Origin: Roseateles hydrophilus
GTDB lineage: Bacteria; Pseudomonadota; Gammaproteobacteria; Burkholderiales; Burkholderiaceae_C
Assembly (NCBI RefSeq): GCF_026712245.1
Contig: NZ_JAPPUY010000001.1
Location: 124,001 to 188,000, forward strand
Direction of reading: 5' to 3'
Length of the DNA stretch: 64,000 nucleotides
The notes beneath the pieces were generated by a model, which searched no databases, had not been told where the DNA came from, and worked only from the letters and a program-made list of their open reading frames with translations. The translations under genes and the position numbers were made by a program. Shown here in pieces: positions 11,148-20,567 of the stretch (positions are counted from its first letter, which is position 1; every line of letters starts with the position of its first letter).

Positions 11148-11959
11148 AGCGTGGCCCGCAGCGCCTTCAGCACTGGCGCGGTGTCGGGGCGCACGCCGCG
11201 CCAGAAGAAGAAGGCCTCGGAAGCCTGCTCCACCAGCATGCCCAGGCCGTCGCGCGGCTCGGCGCCGTGGCTGGCGGCCCAGTCCAGGAAGGCCTGTGCC
11301 TTGGGGCCGTACATCATGTCCAGCGCCAGCGCACCGGGCTTGAGCACGTGGGCGCCGACCGGCGCGGCCGCGCCGGACAGGCTGGTGCTGGTGGCGTTGA
11401 TGACGATGTCCTGCGCGGCGGGCGCCTCGGCCAGCGTGGCGGCGGTGAGCGGCACGCCGAGGTCGGCATGGCTGGCCACCAGCGCCTGCGCCTTGTCCAG
11501 CGTGCGGTTGACGACGGTGATGCGCGCCGGTCCGGCCGCGATCAGCGCGCCCAGGGCACCGGCGCTCGCGCCACCGGCGCCCACCAGCAACACCTGCAGG
11601 CCGGCCAGCGGGCGGCCGGTGTTCTTCTGGATGTCGTTGACGAGGCCGGCGCCGTCGGTGTTGTCGCCGGTCCAGCCGTCGGCGTCGAAGCGCAGCGTGT
11701 TGACGGCGCCGCCCAGCTGCGCGCGCTCGGTGCGGCGGCTGCACAGCTCGAAGGCGTCGAACTTGAACGGCACGGTGATGTTGCAGCCCTTGGCGCCAGC
11801 GGCCGCGAAGCCGCGCAGGCAGGCCTCGAAGCCGTCCAGCGGCGCCAGCAGGCGCTCGTAGCGCAGGGCCTGGCCGGTCTGTTCGGCGAACAGGGCGTGG
11901 ATGGTCGGCGAGCGGCTGTGTTCCACCGGGTTGCCGACAACGGCGTATCGATCGGTCAT
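11144..11959 (-). CDS. aroE: Shikimate dehydrogenase (NADP+)
   Basis: Reduces 3-dehydroshikimate to shikimate, 271 aa. The substrate site [10 protein letters not shown], the catalytic lysine in NITVPFK, the aspartate in GDNTDGAG and the NADP-binding [10 protein letters not shown] loop are all visible in order. It is the second shikimate gene in the window after aroQ. It follows the TonB-like gene by 58 bp and overlaps mtgA by 4 bp. Confidence 0.97.
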   Translation of the reverse strand: MTDRYAVVGNPVEHSRSPTIHALFAEQTGQALRYERLLAPLDGFEACLRGFAAAGAKGCNITVPFKFDAFELCSRRTERAQLGGAVNTLRFDADGWTGDNTDGAGLVNDIQKNTGRPLAGLQVLLVGAGGASAGALGALIAAGPARITVVNRTLDKAQALVASHADLGVPLTAATLAEAPAAQDIVINATSTSLSGAAAPVGAHVLKPGALALDMMYGPKAQAFLDWAASHGAEPRDGLGMLVEQASEAFFFWRGVRPDTAPVLKALRATL

Positions 11960-12017
11960 GGCAGGCTTTCTTGGAGGCTGATCGGCCGTGCGCGCGCGGC
12001 CGCGAGCGGTTCAGGGG

Positions 12018-12869
12018 TCAGGACTGTCCGGCCAGCGAGGTTTCCAGCTCTTCATCTCGGGTGAACTTGAAGCGGGATGTGATCACCAGCACCTCGGCGC
12101 CCTTGAGCATCTCCTTGGTGAAGACGCCGAACGGCGATGCGGCCTGAACGATGGCGATGGCGCGCTTGTCCAGCGTCGCGTTGCCGCTGGGCGAGACGAT
12201 CTCCGTCTCGATGACGCGGCCTTTGTGGTCCACGTGGATGTTCATGATGAGCTCGCCGTAGAGCTTCTTGCCGCGGTACTCGGGGAAGTCGCGCGTGCCA
12301 CGCTCCTCGATGCGGCGGCGCAGCCCGTCGTAGTACTGCGCGTAGACCACCTCGCGTGCTGCCGGGCTCACATAGCGCTTGCGCGGCCGGGCGCTTTCCA
12401 TGTTGACGCGCTTCTCGATCTCGGCGAGCAGGTCCACCAGCTGGCGGCGTTTCTCGGCCTGGGCGCGCTCGCGGGCGTCGGTCTTCTCGCGGCGCGGGTC
12501 GGGCGGCGGCAGCAGCGCCAGCTCGCGGCGCACCTGGGCCAGCAACTGTTGCTGCTGTTGCTGCAGCTGGGCGATCTGCGAGCTCTGGGCCTCGGCGGCG
12601 TCGCCCTCCTCGCTGTGCCGGGCGGGCGGCAGCGGCGAGGTGGCGCGGCCTTGCTCGGCATTGCCGCCGCCGGCCAGGTTGGCCTGGGCGAGCACGGCCG
12701 CCTTGGTGGGCAGCTCGTTGGAGCGGGTGTTGACCAGCACCACCTCCAGCGGCGTGTCCTTGAACACGCGGTTGAAGGACTCCGGCGACCCCATGCGCCA
12801 GCCCAGCAGAACGCCATGCACGCCCAGCGAGCAGGCAAGGGCGATTTGCAGGGTGCTGAGGCGGCGCAT
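12018..12869 (-). CDS. TonB-family C-terminal domain protein
   Basis: A 283-aa inner-membrane-anchored periplasmic protein. One N-terminal transmembrane helix (about 8-25) is followed by a Gln-rich segment (about 95-115) predicted to be coiled coil, an Arg/Glu-rich helix, and a C-terminal TonB-like domain (about 195-275; YGELIMNIHVDHKGRV). Unlike classical TonB there is little Pro-Glu/Pro-Lys repeat, so it may be an alternative energy transducer or a TolA/TonB-like structural protein. The start lies 2 bp after the exoribonuclease stop, and no exbB/exbD lies in the window. Confidence 0.8.
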   Translation of the reverse strand: MRRLSTLQIALACSLGVHGVLLGWRMGSPESFNRVFKDTPLEVVLVNTRSNELPTKAAVLAQANLAGGGNAEQGRATSPLPPARHSEEGDAAEAQSSQIAQLQQQQQQLLAQVRRELALLPPPDPRREKTDARERAQAEKRRQLVDLLAEIEKRVNMESARPRKRYVSPAAREVVYAQYYDGLRRRIEERGTRDFPEYRGKKLYGELIMNIHVDHKGRVIETEIVSPSGNATLDKRAIAIVQAASPFGVFTKEMLKGAEVLVITSRFKFTRDEELETSLAGQS

Positions 12870-12871
12870 CG

Positions 12872-14902
12872 TCAGGCGGCGGGCGTGGCCTCGGTGTCGG
12901 CGTTGCCGTCGTTGAGGTCGATGGCCAGCGCGATCGGCGCCGCAGCGGCCGCCAGGTCGTCGTCGTCGCCTTCCGCCTCGTCTGCGGCGGCCTGCTCGTC
13001 CAGGCGCTCGACCAGCGTTGCATGCACGTCCAGCGTCATCTCGTCCAGGCCGGTGATGCGCACTTTCACATGGCTGCCACGCGGCAGCGGCTCGCAGCCC
13101 AGCGCCTTGAACACCAGCGGCAGCTCGTCGGCGCGCACCAGGCCTTCCTTCATGACGGTGGCGGTCAGCTCGGTGGTGCCGTTCTGCTGCAGCCAGCGCA
13201 GCGTCCAGAAGCGCTCGATGCCGTTCTGGAAGCCGTTGTAGGCGGCGTAGGCCGACTCGAAGCCCGAGATGATGGAGAACAGCTGCGCATCCTTGGGCTT
13301 GAACGGCGCGGCCAGCGCGGCCGTGCGGCCGTGCCGCGCGCAGGCAATGATCTGCCACTGGTTGACCAGGTCCACGTAGCGGCGCAGCGGCGATGTGGCC
13401 CAGGTGTACTGCGCCACGCCCATGCCGGCGTGCGGCAGCGCCTTCACGCCCATGCGCACCTTGATGCCGGGCGCGAGGCTCGCCTGGCTGCGGTAGATGC
13501 CCGGCAGCCCCAGCTCGGCCAGCCAGCCGCCCCAGGCGGAGTTGGCCAGGATCATGGCCTCGGCGACGATGAGGTCCAGCGAGCTGCCGCGGGCGCGCAC
13601 GCTGATCTCCACCGACTCGCTGCCGTTGGGCGGCTCCATGCGCTCGCCGGCCAGGCGGAAGTTGTAGTCCGGCCGGTTGAAGTTCTCCGGCTTGCCGCGC
13701 ACCAGCTCGCGCTGCGCCTTCAGGTGCTTCGCCAGGCGCCAGCAGAAGGCCAGCTCGGGCGCGAAGGCGTAGTCGGCCGGCGCCTCGCCCGACAGCGAGG
13801 CGTCGGTGACGATGCCGTCCAGCTTGTCGTGGCGCAGGTTGGACGCGATGTGCACGCGCTCCAGCTTGGTTTCCTTCGCCTTGATCTCGAACGTCGCCTC
13901 GTCCATCGTGAAGTAGATGGACACGGCCGGGCAGTCGCGGCCCTCGATCAGCGTGTAGGCCTGCACGACCTCGTCGGGCAGCATGGTGATCTTCCATCCC
14001 GGCATGTAGACCGTGGACAGGCGCTCGCGGGCGACCTTGTCGACGGCCGAGTCCGGCGTGATGGCCAGGCCGGGTGCGGCGATGTGCACGCCGAAGGTGA
14101 TGGTGCCGGTGCCCAGGCCCTGCACGGAGAGGGCGTCGTCGATCTCGGTGGTCTGCGAGTCGTCGATGGAGAAGGCGCGCGCCGGGCTCAGCGCCAGCTC
14201 GTCCTTGATCTCCGGCGCGGTCAGGGCCGGGAAGCCCACGCCCTTGGGGAAGTTCTCGAACAGGAAGCGCTTCCAGTGGAACTGGTAGGCGCTGGTGATG
14301 GCGCCGGCGCCCTGCAGCAGATCCAGTGGCGCCTTGTGCGCGAGCTTGCTGGCCTCGACGACGGCCTTGTACTCGGGGCCGTTCTTGTCGGGCTTGAACA
14401 GGATCTTGTAGATCTGGTCCTGGATGGGTGCCGGGCAGGTGCCCGCCACCAGCTCCTGCGCCCAGGCCTCGATCTGCAGCGCCTGCTGGCGCTTGCGCTC
14501 GATGCCCAGCAGCGCGGCCTTCACTGTTTCCTCGGGCGCCTTCTTGAACTGGCCCTTGCCGGCGCGGCGGAAGTAGTGCGGCGCGTCGAACAGGCGGAAC
14601 AGCGCGGCGGCCTGCTGCACGACGCCGGCCTTGGCGTCGAAGTAGTCCCGCGCCAGGTCGGCGAAGCCGAACTCGCCCTCGGGCGCGAACTCCCAGGCCA
14701 GGTCCAGGTCGATGTCGTCGGCCAAGGCGCGCGCCTCGGTCAGCAGCTCGGCGGGTGCCGGCTTCTCGAACTTCAGCATCACGTTGGCGGACTTGACCTT
14801 GACCCGTTTGCCGGAATCAAGCTCCACCTGGAGCGAAGCATCGGCCTCGCTCATCACCCGGCCGGCGAGGAATTTCCCGGCGTCATCAAACAGCGCAAAC
14901 AT
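12872..14902 (-). CDS. RNB-domain exoribonuclease (RNase II/R family)
   Basis: A 676-aa 3'-5' exoribonuclease. The catalytic RNB domain shows the acidic cluster FSIDDSQTTEIDDAL, matching the metal-binding aspartates of RNase II, and later the AEAMILAN and TSPLRRYVDLVNQ motifs. An S1-like C-terminus follows and ends in an acidic Asp/Glu tail. The N-terminal region (about 1-200) is divergent from E. coli RNase II and RNase R, as is usual in Burkholderiales. It is transcribed with the TonB-like gene 2 bp downstream. Confidence 0.92.
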   Translation of the reverse strand: MFALFDDAGKFLAGRVMSEADASLQVELDSGKRVKVKSANVMLKFEKPAPAELLTEARALADDIDLDLAWEFAPEGEFGFADLARDYFDAKAGVVQQAAALFRLFDAPHYFRRAGKGQFKKAPEETVKAALLGIERKRQQALQIEAWAQELVAGTCPAPIQDQIYKILFKPDKNGPEYKAVVEASKLAHKAPLDLLQGAGAITSAYQFHWKRFLFENFPKGVGFPALTAPEIKDELALSPARAFSIDDSQTTEIDDALSVQGLGTGTITFGVHIAAPGLAITPDSAVDKVARERLSTVYMPGWKITMLPDEVVQAYTLIEGRDCPAVSIYFTMDEATFEIKAKETKLERVHIASNLRHDKLDGIVTDASLSGEAPADYAFAPELAFCWRLAKHLKAQRELVRGKPENFNRPDYNFRLAGERMEPPNGSESVEISVRARGSSLDLIVAEAMILANSAWGGWLAELGLPGIYRSQASLAPGIKVRMGVKALPHAGMGVAQYTWATSPLRRYVDLVNQWQIIACARHGRTAALAAPFKPKDAQLFSIISGFESAYAAYNGFQNGIERFWTLRWLQQNGTTELTATVMKEGLVRADELPLVFKALGCEPLPRGSHVKVRITGLDEMTLDVHATLVERLDEQAAADEAEGDDDDLAAAAAPIALAIDLNDGNADTEATPAA

Positions 14903-14919
14903 AGGGGCCGGATTGTCCC

Positions 14920-15510
14920 TCAGCGGGTGAGGTGCGCCAGCAAGGGCGGCAGATGCGCCTCGAAGTCGCTCAGGCCGTGGTCGCTGCCGTCCACCACCTC
15001 GCCGTCGCAGCCGGCATAGCGGGCCAGCATCTCGCGCCAGTCCAGCAGCTCGTCGCCCTTGGCGATCAGCGCGTAGTAGCGCGACGGGGTGCTCAGGCGT
15101 GCTGGCGGCGTCAGCGCCGCCAGCTCGGCCACGTGCTGGGCCGTGAAGTCGAACTTCAGCGTCGGGTCATGCCAGGCGGTCAGCTCGCCGATGTGCTGGG
15201 CGAGGTCGCGCGCCGGGTTGACGGCCGGGTTCAGCACGGCCGCGCGCCAGCCGCGGTGGGCCGGTTGCTCGGCCAGCGAGGTGGCGTAGAAGCCGCCCAG
15301 CGAGCTGCCGATGACGGCTGCGCCCTCGGCCGGCCAGCCGGCCACCAGCGCGGCCACCAGGGCCATCGCGTCGCGCGGTGAGGGCGGCAGCTGCGGGCAG
15401 GCGAACACCAGGCCGGGCTGGGTGGCAGCCCACTGGGCCATGCGCACGGCCTTGGCCGAGGCGGGCGAGGACCGGAACCCATGCAAATAAAGCAGATGAC
15501 TGAGCGCCAT
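14920..15510 (-). CDS. YqiA-like alpha/beta-hydrolase esterase
   Basis: A small 196-aa hydrolase of the YqiA/UPF0227 esterase family. It begins with the oxyanion segment LLYLHGFRSSP; the nucleophile elbow is GSSLGGFYA (Ser), and a C-terminal SDHGL supplies the catalytic His. No signal peptide is seen. The chosen ATG is immediately ahead of the conserved LLYLHGF. It heads the minus-strand series, 17 bp before the RNB exonuclease, and is divergent from the metalloprotease across 113 bp. Confidence 0.88.
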   Translation of the reverse strand: MALSHLLYLHGFRSSPASAKAVRMAQWAATQPGLVFACPQLPPSPRDAMALVAALVAGWPAEGAAVIGSSLGGFYATSLAEQPAHRGWRAAVLNPAVNPARDLAQHIGELTAWHDPTLKFDFTAQHVAELAALTPPARLSTPSRYYALIAKGDELLDWREMLARYAGCDGEVVDGSDHGLSDFEAHLPPLLAHLTR

Positions 15511-15623
15511 GACAGAAGTTTTCGCGTGAACTTTGGTGCTGCCGCGACGGGGGCGGCATCGGATTGACGCAAGTGTCGCCGCGCTTAAAGTCGCCCGCTT
15601 TTGGTTTCCTTCGGACACATCTC

Positions 15624-18335
15624 ATGACCCCGATGTCGCGTTCCGTTCTGGCCACCGCCGCGCTACTCGCGCTGGCGGCCCTGGCCCAGGCCCAGGCCCC
15701 GGCTGCCGCACCGGCCACCGCCGCGGCGCCTGCTGCACCCGCCGCCGCCGCGGCCCGCCCGCCGGTGGACCCCACCGCGCCCAAGCCGTTTGCCGACGTC
15801 ATCAAGGGGGCCAAGGAGCAGCCCGGCCTGTTCCCCATCTGGCGCAAGGACGACAAGGTCTGGCTGGAAATCCCCAAGGAAGCCTTCAACAAGCCCTTCC
15901 TGTTCACCGTCAACGTCGCGAACGCCGTGGGCGAGCGCGGCCTCTACGCCAGCCAGATGCTGGGCGACGAGATGGCCGAGTGGCGCCGCGTGGGCAACCA
16001 GATCCAGCTGATCGCGCTGAACATGAAGTTCCGCACCGATGACGCCGTCAACCGCCGTGCGCTGGAGCAGTCCTTCTCGCCCAGCCTGATCACGTCGGGC
16101 CCGGTGGCCAGTGCCGAGCACCCGGACCGCAAGTCGGTGCTGGTGGACGCCAGCGGCCTGCTGCTGGGCGACATCCCCGGCTACTCCACGCGCCTGGAGG
16201 CCGTCTACCGCCTGCCGTATGCGCCCGATCGCGCCAACTCGCACATCGAGTCCACCCGCGCCGAGGCCGGCCTGACCACGCTGACCTCGCGCGTGCACTT
16301 CGCCACCGCGCGCATCCCGGCGCCGCCGCTGACGCCGCCGCCCGTGGCCGTGCCCACGCCGCCGCAGGCCACGCCGGACCCGCGCTCGATGTTCTTCAGC
16401 TTCGTCTACAACTTCCGTGCGCTGCCCGAGCAGCCGGCGGCCATCCGTCGCATCGACCCGCGCCTGGGTCATTTCATGGAGACGTACACCAACCTTGGTG
16501 ACGACCTGAAGGCCAACCCGCGCGTGCACCTGCTGACCCGCTGGCGCCTGGAGAAGAAGGACCCGGCCGCCGCGCTGTCCGAGCCGGTGCAGCCCATCGT
16601 CTACTGGATGGACAAGAACATCCCGGTCAAGTACCGCGAGGCCGTCAAGGCCGGCATCCTGGAGTGGAACAAGGCCTTCGAGAAGATCGGCTTCAAGGAC
16701 GCGGTCCAAGCCAAGCAGCAGCCTGACGATGCCGACTGGGACAACATGGACGCCACGCACGCGTCCATCCGCTGGTTCACCGGCGCCGACGTCGGCTTTG
16801 CCATCGGCCCCAGCACCAAGGACCCGCGCACCGGCGAGATCCTGGACGCCGACATCGGCATGAGCGACGTCTTCGGACGCGGCAGCCGCCGCCTGGCCAG
16901 TGACGACGTGCTGGGCCAGCACGCCCATCACGGCCACAGCCATGACCACGGCCACAGCCATGCGCCGCTGGCCAGCTGGATGGGCGAGCGCAGCCGCGCG
17001 CTGGCCGAACAGCAGTGCACCTACATGGCCGACCAGGCCGGCGAGTTCGGCTTCGCGCTGGACCTGCTGGCGCTGCGCGACGGCCAGGACATGGACGGCC
17101 CCGAGGCCGAGGCGCTGGCCCAGGCTGTCATCAAGGACGTCGTCATGCACGAGGTGGGCCACACGCTGGGCCTGAAGCACAACTTCCGCTCGTCCACCAC
17201 CATCACCCAGGCGCAGCTGAAGGACAAGGCCTTCACCGAGGCCAACGGCATCTCCAACTCGGTGATGGACTACAACGCCTACAACCTGCCGCTCAAGGGC
17301 GAGCCCAAGGCCAGCCTGACCAACACCACGCTGGGCGCCTACGACTACTGGGCCATCGAGTACGCCTACAAGCAGGTGCCCGCCGAGCAGGAAGCGGCCG
17401 AGCTGGCCCGCATCGCCGCGCGCTCCATCGAGCCGCAGCTGGCCTATGCCGACGACATGGACCAGGGCGTGGGCGGCGTATACGACGGCTTCGACCCGCG
17501 CAGCAACCAGCGCGACCTGGGCGACGACCCGCTGGCCTACGCCAAGAAGCGCCTCAAGCTCAGCCAGGAGCTGTGGGAGCGCGTGCAGACGCGCAAGCCC
17601 CAGGCCGGTGAAGACCCGCTGCGCGCGCGCCGCTCCATCCTGGACTCGTTCCGCCAACTGGGCATGACGGCGCACAACGTCAGCAAGTACGTCGGCGGCC
17701 TGCAGGCCGAGCGCGTGGTGCCGGGCGTCACGCCGGGGCCGGCCTTCAAGCCGGTGGACAACGCGCAGCAGCGCGAGGCGCTGCGCTTCATCGCCAGCGG
17801 CCTGCTGGCCAGCGACGCGTTCAAGTTCCGTCCCGAGTTCCTCGTCACCCAGACGGTGGACTACAACGAGTGGGAGCGCGGCCTGCCGCTGTCCATCCCC
17901 GACGCCGTGGCCGCCGTGCAGGCCCGCGTGCTGGACCGCCTGATGTCGGCCGCCACCGCGCGCCGCCTCATTGAGCAGGGCGCTTACCTGCCTGAGGCCC
18001 AGCGCAAGGGCGCGGTGTCGCTGAGCGAGGTCTACGGCACCCTGCAGGGCGCCATCTTCAGCGAGCTGAAGAGCGGCGCCGAGGTGGACCGCATGCGTCG
18101 CAGCCTGCAGCGCGAGTACGTCAAGCGCCTGCAGGCGCAGCTGAACCGCTCGACCAACGCGGCCGCCAGCTACGCCGACGCCTTCTCGCTGGCGCGCTGG
18201 CACGCCAACCAGCTGGCCGGCGAGCTGCGCACGGGCGCGGCCAAGCCGGGCCTGTCGGTGGAGACGCGGGCGCATTTCGCCGAGCTGCAGGACATGCTCA
18301 ACAGCATGCTCAAGGCCACGCTGACGCGCAGCTGA
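15624..18335 (+). CDS. Secreted zinc-dependent metalloprotease (DUF5117/DUF5118/DUF4953 type)
   Basis: A 903-aa exported metallopeptidase. The signal peptide [25 protein letters not shown] is followed by an Ala/Pro-rich linker and a large N-terminal region of the DUF5118/DUF5117 type. The metzincin zinc site HEVGHTLGLKH spans residues 509-519 (His509, Glu510, His513, His519), and a downstream SVMDY supplies the Met-turn. An unusual His-rich stretch (8 His in residues 433-446) lies about 60 residues before the zinc site. The start at 15624 gives the best signal peptide; the more upstream start at 15564 does not. Substrate unknown. Confidence 0.9.
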   Translation: MTPMSRSVLATAALLALAALAQAQAPAAAPATAAAPAAPAAAAARPPVDPTAPKPFADVIKGAKEQPGLFPIWRKDDKVWLEIPKEAFNKPFLFTVNVANAVGERGLYASQMLGDEMAEWRRVGNQIQLIALNMKFRTDDAVNRRALEQSFSPSLITSGPVASAEHPDRKSVLVDASGLLLGDIPGYSTRLEAVYRLPYAPDRANSHIESTRAEAGLTTLTSRVHFATARIPAPPLTPPPVAVPTPPQATPDPRSMFFSFVYNFRALPEQPAAIRRIDPRLGHFMETYTNLGDDLKANPRVHLLTRWRLEKKDPAAALSEPVQPIVYWMDKNIPVKYREAVKAGILEWNKAFEKIGFKDAVQAKQQPDDADWDNMDATHASIRWFTGADVGFAIGPSTKDPRTGEILDADIGMSDVFGRGSRRLASDDVLGQHAHHGHSHDHGHSHAPLASWMGERSRALAEQQCTYMADQAGEFGFALDLLALRDGQDMDGPEAEALAQAVIKDVVMHEVGHTLGLKHNFRSSTTITQAQLKDKAFTEANGISNSVMDYNAYNLPLKGEPKASLTNTTLGAYDYWAIEYAYKQVPAEQEAAELARIAARSIEPQLAYADDMDQGVGGVYDGFDPRSNQRDLGDDPLAYAKKRLKLSQELWERVQTRKPQAGEDPLRARRSILDSFRQLGMTAHNVSKYVGGLQAERVVPGVTPGPAFKPVDNAQQREALRFIASGLLASDAFKFRPEFLVTQTVDYNEWERGLPLSIPDAVAAVQARVLDRLMSAATARRLIEQGAYLPEAQRKGAVSLSEVYGTLQGAIFSELKSGAEVDRMRRSLQREYVKRLQAQLNRSTNAAASYADAFSLARWHANQLAGELRTGAAKPGLSVETRAHFAELQDMLNSMLKATLTRS
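16920..16961 (+). repeat. His-rich coding insert with 15-bp direct repeat
   Basis: Fourteen codons hold eight histidines. CACGGCCACAGCCAT occurs twice (16929-16943 and 16947-16961), separated by one codon, so the tract looks like a local duplication inside the metalloprotease gene. Confidence 0.85.
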
Positions 18336-18446
18336 TCGCGCGGGCCGGCCGGCCCCGTGGACGCGGGAGACATCCCACGTTCTAGGGCCGGCCTGTGCTC
18401 GCCGCCCGGGCAGACTCGCGCCTCGTTTCGCGAGAAGGGTCTGCCC

Positions 18447-19247
18447 ATGAATGTTTGCCGTCTGCTCATCGTCCCGCTTGCCGTGCTGTTGCTCGGCGGT
18501 TGTGGCAAGTCGTCCACCTCGCTCGGGGAGGGCGGCTCGGTGATCAGCGGCTCGGCCGGCCCGGCCGGCGCCAGCAATGCCAGCCGGCAGCTCGTCAAGT
18601 GCGACGCGCCGGTGGCCACGATGGCGCTGATCGAGAACCCCAACGGCTACAGCTACGCCGGCAGCTACCAGCTGCCCGCCAGCCCCGTGCCGCTGGTGCG
18701 CCTGCTGGCCCAGCAAAGCGGGTGCTTCCGCGTCGTGGACCGCTCCGCCGGCCTGAAGGCCACCGTGCGCGAGCAGGAGCTCAAGGATGCCGGCATCCTG
18801 CGCAAGGACGGCAACACCGTCGCCAAGGGCAAGGGCTACGAGGCGCAGTACAGCCTGACGCCCAGCCTCACTTTCAGCGAGCAGGACGCTGGCCGGCAGA
18901 TCGGCGGCATCCTGCAGGCCATTCCCTACCTGAACAAGCTCGTCGGCGCGGCCGAGCAGGTCAAGCTCAAGCAGGCCCAGGCGGCGCTGCTGCTGACCGA
19001 CAACGAGACCACCGAGCAGGTCGCGGCGGCCACCGGGTCGGTCGAGGTGGCAGACCTGGGCGTCGGCGGCGCGGTGGTGGGCAAGCTCGGCGGCGCCGCG
19101 GGCGCGGGCTGGAGCAATTCCAACGAGGGCAAGGTCATTGCCGCGGCCTTCATGGACGCGCACAACCAGCTTGTCGTGCAGGTGCGCGAGCTGCAGGCCA
19201 AGGCGCTGCCGCCACCGGTCGCGACGCGCCAGAACCGCGGCGGCTGA
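18447..19247 (+). CDS. CsgG-like outer-membrane lipoprotein
   Basis: A 266-aa lipoprotein. The signal peptide MNVCRLLIVPLAVLLLGGC ends in an LGGC lipobox. The mature part has the CsgG-family pattern LVRLLAQQSGCFRVVDR...EQELKDAGIL, seen in curli-secretion CsgG and related surface-polymer lipoproteins. A central Ala/Gly-rich segment (residues about 200-215) could be membrane-interacting. It has a GAGAAGGG-like ribosome-binding region and lies 111 bp after the metalloprotease. No curli subunit or csgE/csgF genes are nearby, so an actual secretion role is only inferred. Confidence 0.75.
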   Translation: MNVCRLLIVPLAVLLLGGCGKSSTSLGEGGSVISGSAGPAGASNASRQLVKCDAPVATMALIENPNGYSYAGSYQLPASPVPLVRLLAQQSGCFRVVDRSAGLKATVREQELKDAGILRKDGNTVAKGKGYEAQYSLTPSLTFSEQDAGRQIGGILQAIPYLNKLVGAAEQVKLKQAQAALLLTDNETTEQVAAATGSVEVADLGVGGAVVGKLGGAAGAGWSNSNEGKVIAAAFMDAHNQLVVQVRELQAKALPPPVATRQNRGG

Positions 19248-19302
19248 GCGGCCCAAGGGCCCGCACGCCGGCCGGGGATGCCGGCGTGGCTATGCTTGGC
19301 GC

Positions 19303-19776
19303 ATGCAGTCGGCCAAGCCCTTCAAGATCCCCGAATCCGTTCTCGTCGTCATCCACACGCCTGACCTTCAGGTGCTGCTGATCGAGCGGGCCGACCACCC
19401 CGGTTACTGGCAGAGCGTCACCGGCTCCAAGGACGCGCTGGACGAGCCGGCCGCCGAGACCGCGCGCCGCGAGGTGCTGGAGGAGACCGGCTTCGACATC
19501 GCGGCGCTGGGCGCCCGCTTGACCGACTGGCAGCTGGCCAACGTCTACGAGATCTACCCGCAGTGGCGCCACCGCTATGCGCCCGGCGTCACGCGCAACA
19601 CCGAGCACGTGTTCGGCCTGCAACTGCCCGCGCCGCTGACGCCCACGCTCGCACCGCGCGAGCACCTGGCCTGGCAATGGCTGCCCTGGCAGGAGGCGGC
19701 CGACCGTTGCTTCTCGCCCTCCAACGCCGAGGCCGTGTTGCAGCTGCCGCGCCTGCTGGCCCGGCCCGCCGCGTGA
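19303..19776 (+). CDS. nudB: Dihydroneopterin triphosphate diphosphatase
   Basis: Nudix hydrolase removing pyrophosphate from dihydroneopterin triphosphate in folate synthesis, 157 aa. The Nudix box runs GSKDALDEPAAETARREVLEETG, shown by its key residues G, then RE and EE before TG; one residue is inserted in the first loop relative to the canonical spacing, as is common in betaproteobacterial NudB. KIPESVLVVIHTPDLQVLLI precedes it. Its stop overlaps the next gene's ATG by one base. Confidence 0.88.
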   Translation: MQSAKPFKIPESVLVVIHTPDLQVLLIERADHPGYWQSVTGSKDALDEPAAETARREVLEETGFDIAALGARLTDWQLANVYEIYPQWRHRYAPGVTRNTEHVFGLQLPAPLTPTLAPREHLAWQWLPWQEAADRCFSPSNAEAVLQLPRLLARPAA

Positions 19777-20567
19777 TGCGCTCCGTCGCCCGCCCCACGC
19801 CCCACGCGCCCGGCGCGGTGCTGCGCGTGGCGACCTACAACATCCACAAGGGTGTGCGCGGCCTGGGGCCGGCCAAGCGGCTGGAGATCCACAACCTGCA
19901 GATGGGCGTGGCGGCGCTGGATGCCGACATCGTGTGCCTGCAGGAGGTGCGGCTGTTCCACCACCGCGAGGCGGCCTTCTTCGACCAGACCTGGTTCGGC
20001 TGGCCCGAGCAGGGGCAGGCCGAGTTCCTGGCGCCGGCCGGCTACGAGGTGGCCTACCGCACCAACGCCAAGACCCGCTTCGGCGAGCATGGAAACGCGT
20101 TGCTGTCGCGCTGGCCGCTGGGGGATGTCGGCCACCATGACGTGTCGGACCACGCCTTCGAGCAGCGCGGCCTGCTGCACGTGCCCGTGCATTGGCAGGG
20201 CACGGTGGTGCATGTGGTGGTGGCGCATTTCGGGCTCATTCATTCCAGCCGCATGCGCCAGGTGGACCGGCTGGCGGCCTTTCTGCGCGAGCATGTGCCG
20301 GCGGGCGCGCCGGCGCTGGTGGCGGGCGACTTCAATGACTGGGGCGAGCGGCTGGACCCGGCCATGCGCGCCCACGGCCTGCACCGTGCCGGCCTGCCGC
20401 AGGGGCGGGCGCGCCGCGCCACCTTCCCGTCGCGGCTGCCGGTGTTCGCGCTGGACCGCGTCTACACCGTGGGCCTGCGCTGCACCGGCCTGCAGGTGCC
20501 GCGCGGCCCGAGCTGGGCGCGCATGTCCGACCACCTTCCCCTGCTGGTGGAGCTGGTGCTGGAATGA
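19776..20567 (+). CDS. Endonuclease/exonuclease/phosphatase family protein
   Basis: A 263-aa EEP-fold phosphodiesterase. The active-site segments are TYNIHKG (Asn), LQEVR (Glu), VAGDFNDW (Asp/Asn) and MSDHLPLL (Asp-His), in the family order. No signal peptide is evident. It is fused by overlap to nudB (1 bp) upstream and clsB (4 bp, ATGA) downstream. This gene order is common in Burkholderiales and suggests a phospholipid or nucleotide phosphate role, but the substrate is not known. Confidence 0.9.
   Translation: MRSVARPTPHAPGAVLRVATYNIHKGVRGLGPAKRLEIHNLQMGVAALDADIVCLQEVRLFHHREAAFFDQTWFGWPEQGQAEFLAPAGYEVAYRTNAKTRFGEHGNALLSRWPLGDVGHHDVSDHAFEQRGLLHVPVHWQGTVVHVVVAHFGLIHSSRMRQVDRLAAFLREHVPAGAPALVAGDFNDWGERLDPAMRAHGLHRAGLPQGRARRATFPSRLPVFALDRVYTVGLRCTGLQVPRGPSWARMSDHLPLLVELVLE

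Noticed and set aside
15663-19256. Very long open frame (about 1200 codons) on the minus strand opposite the metalloprotease and lipoprotein genes
   Set aside because: It is the antisense shadow of GC-rich genes with strong third-position bias; the translation is a low-complexity His/Arg/Gly/Leu-rich string, and the plus-strand genes have clear domains.
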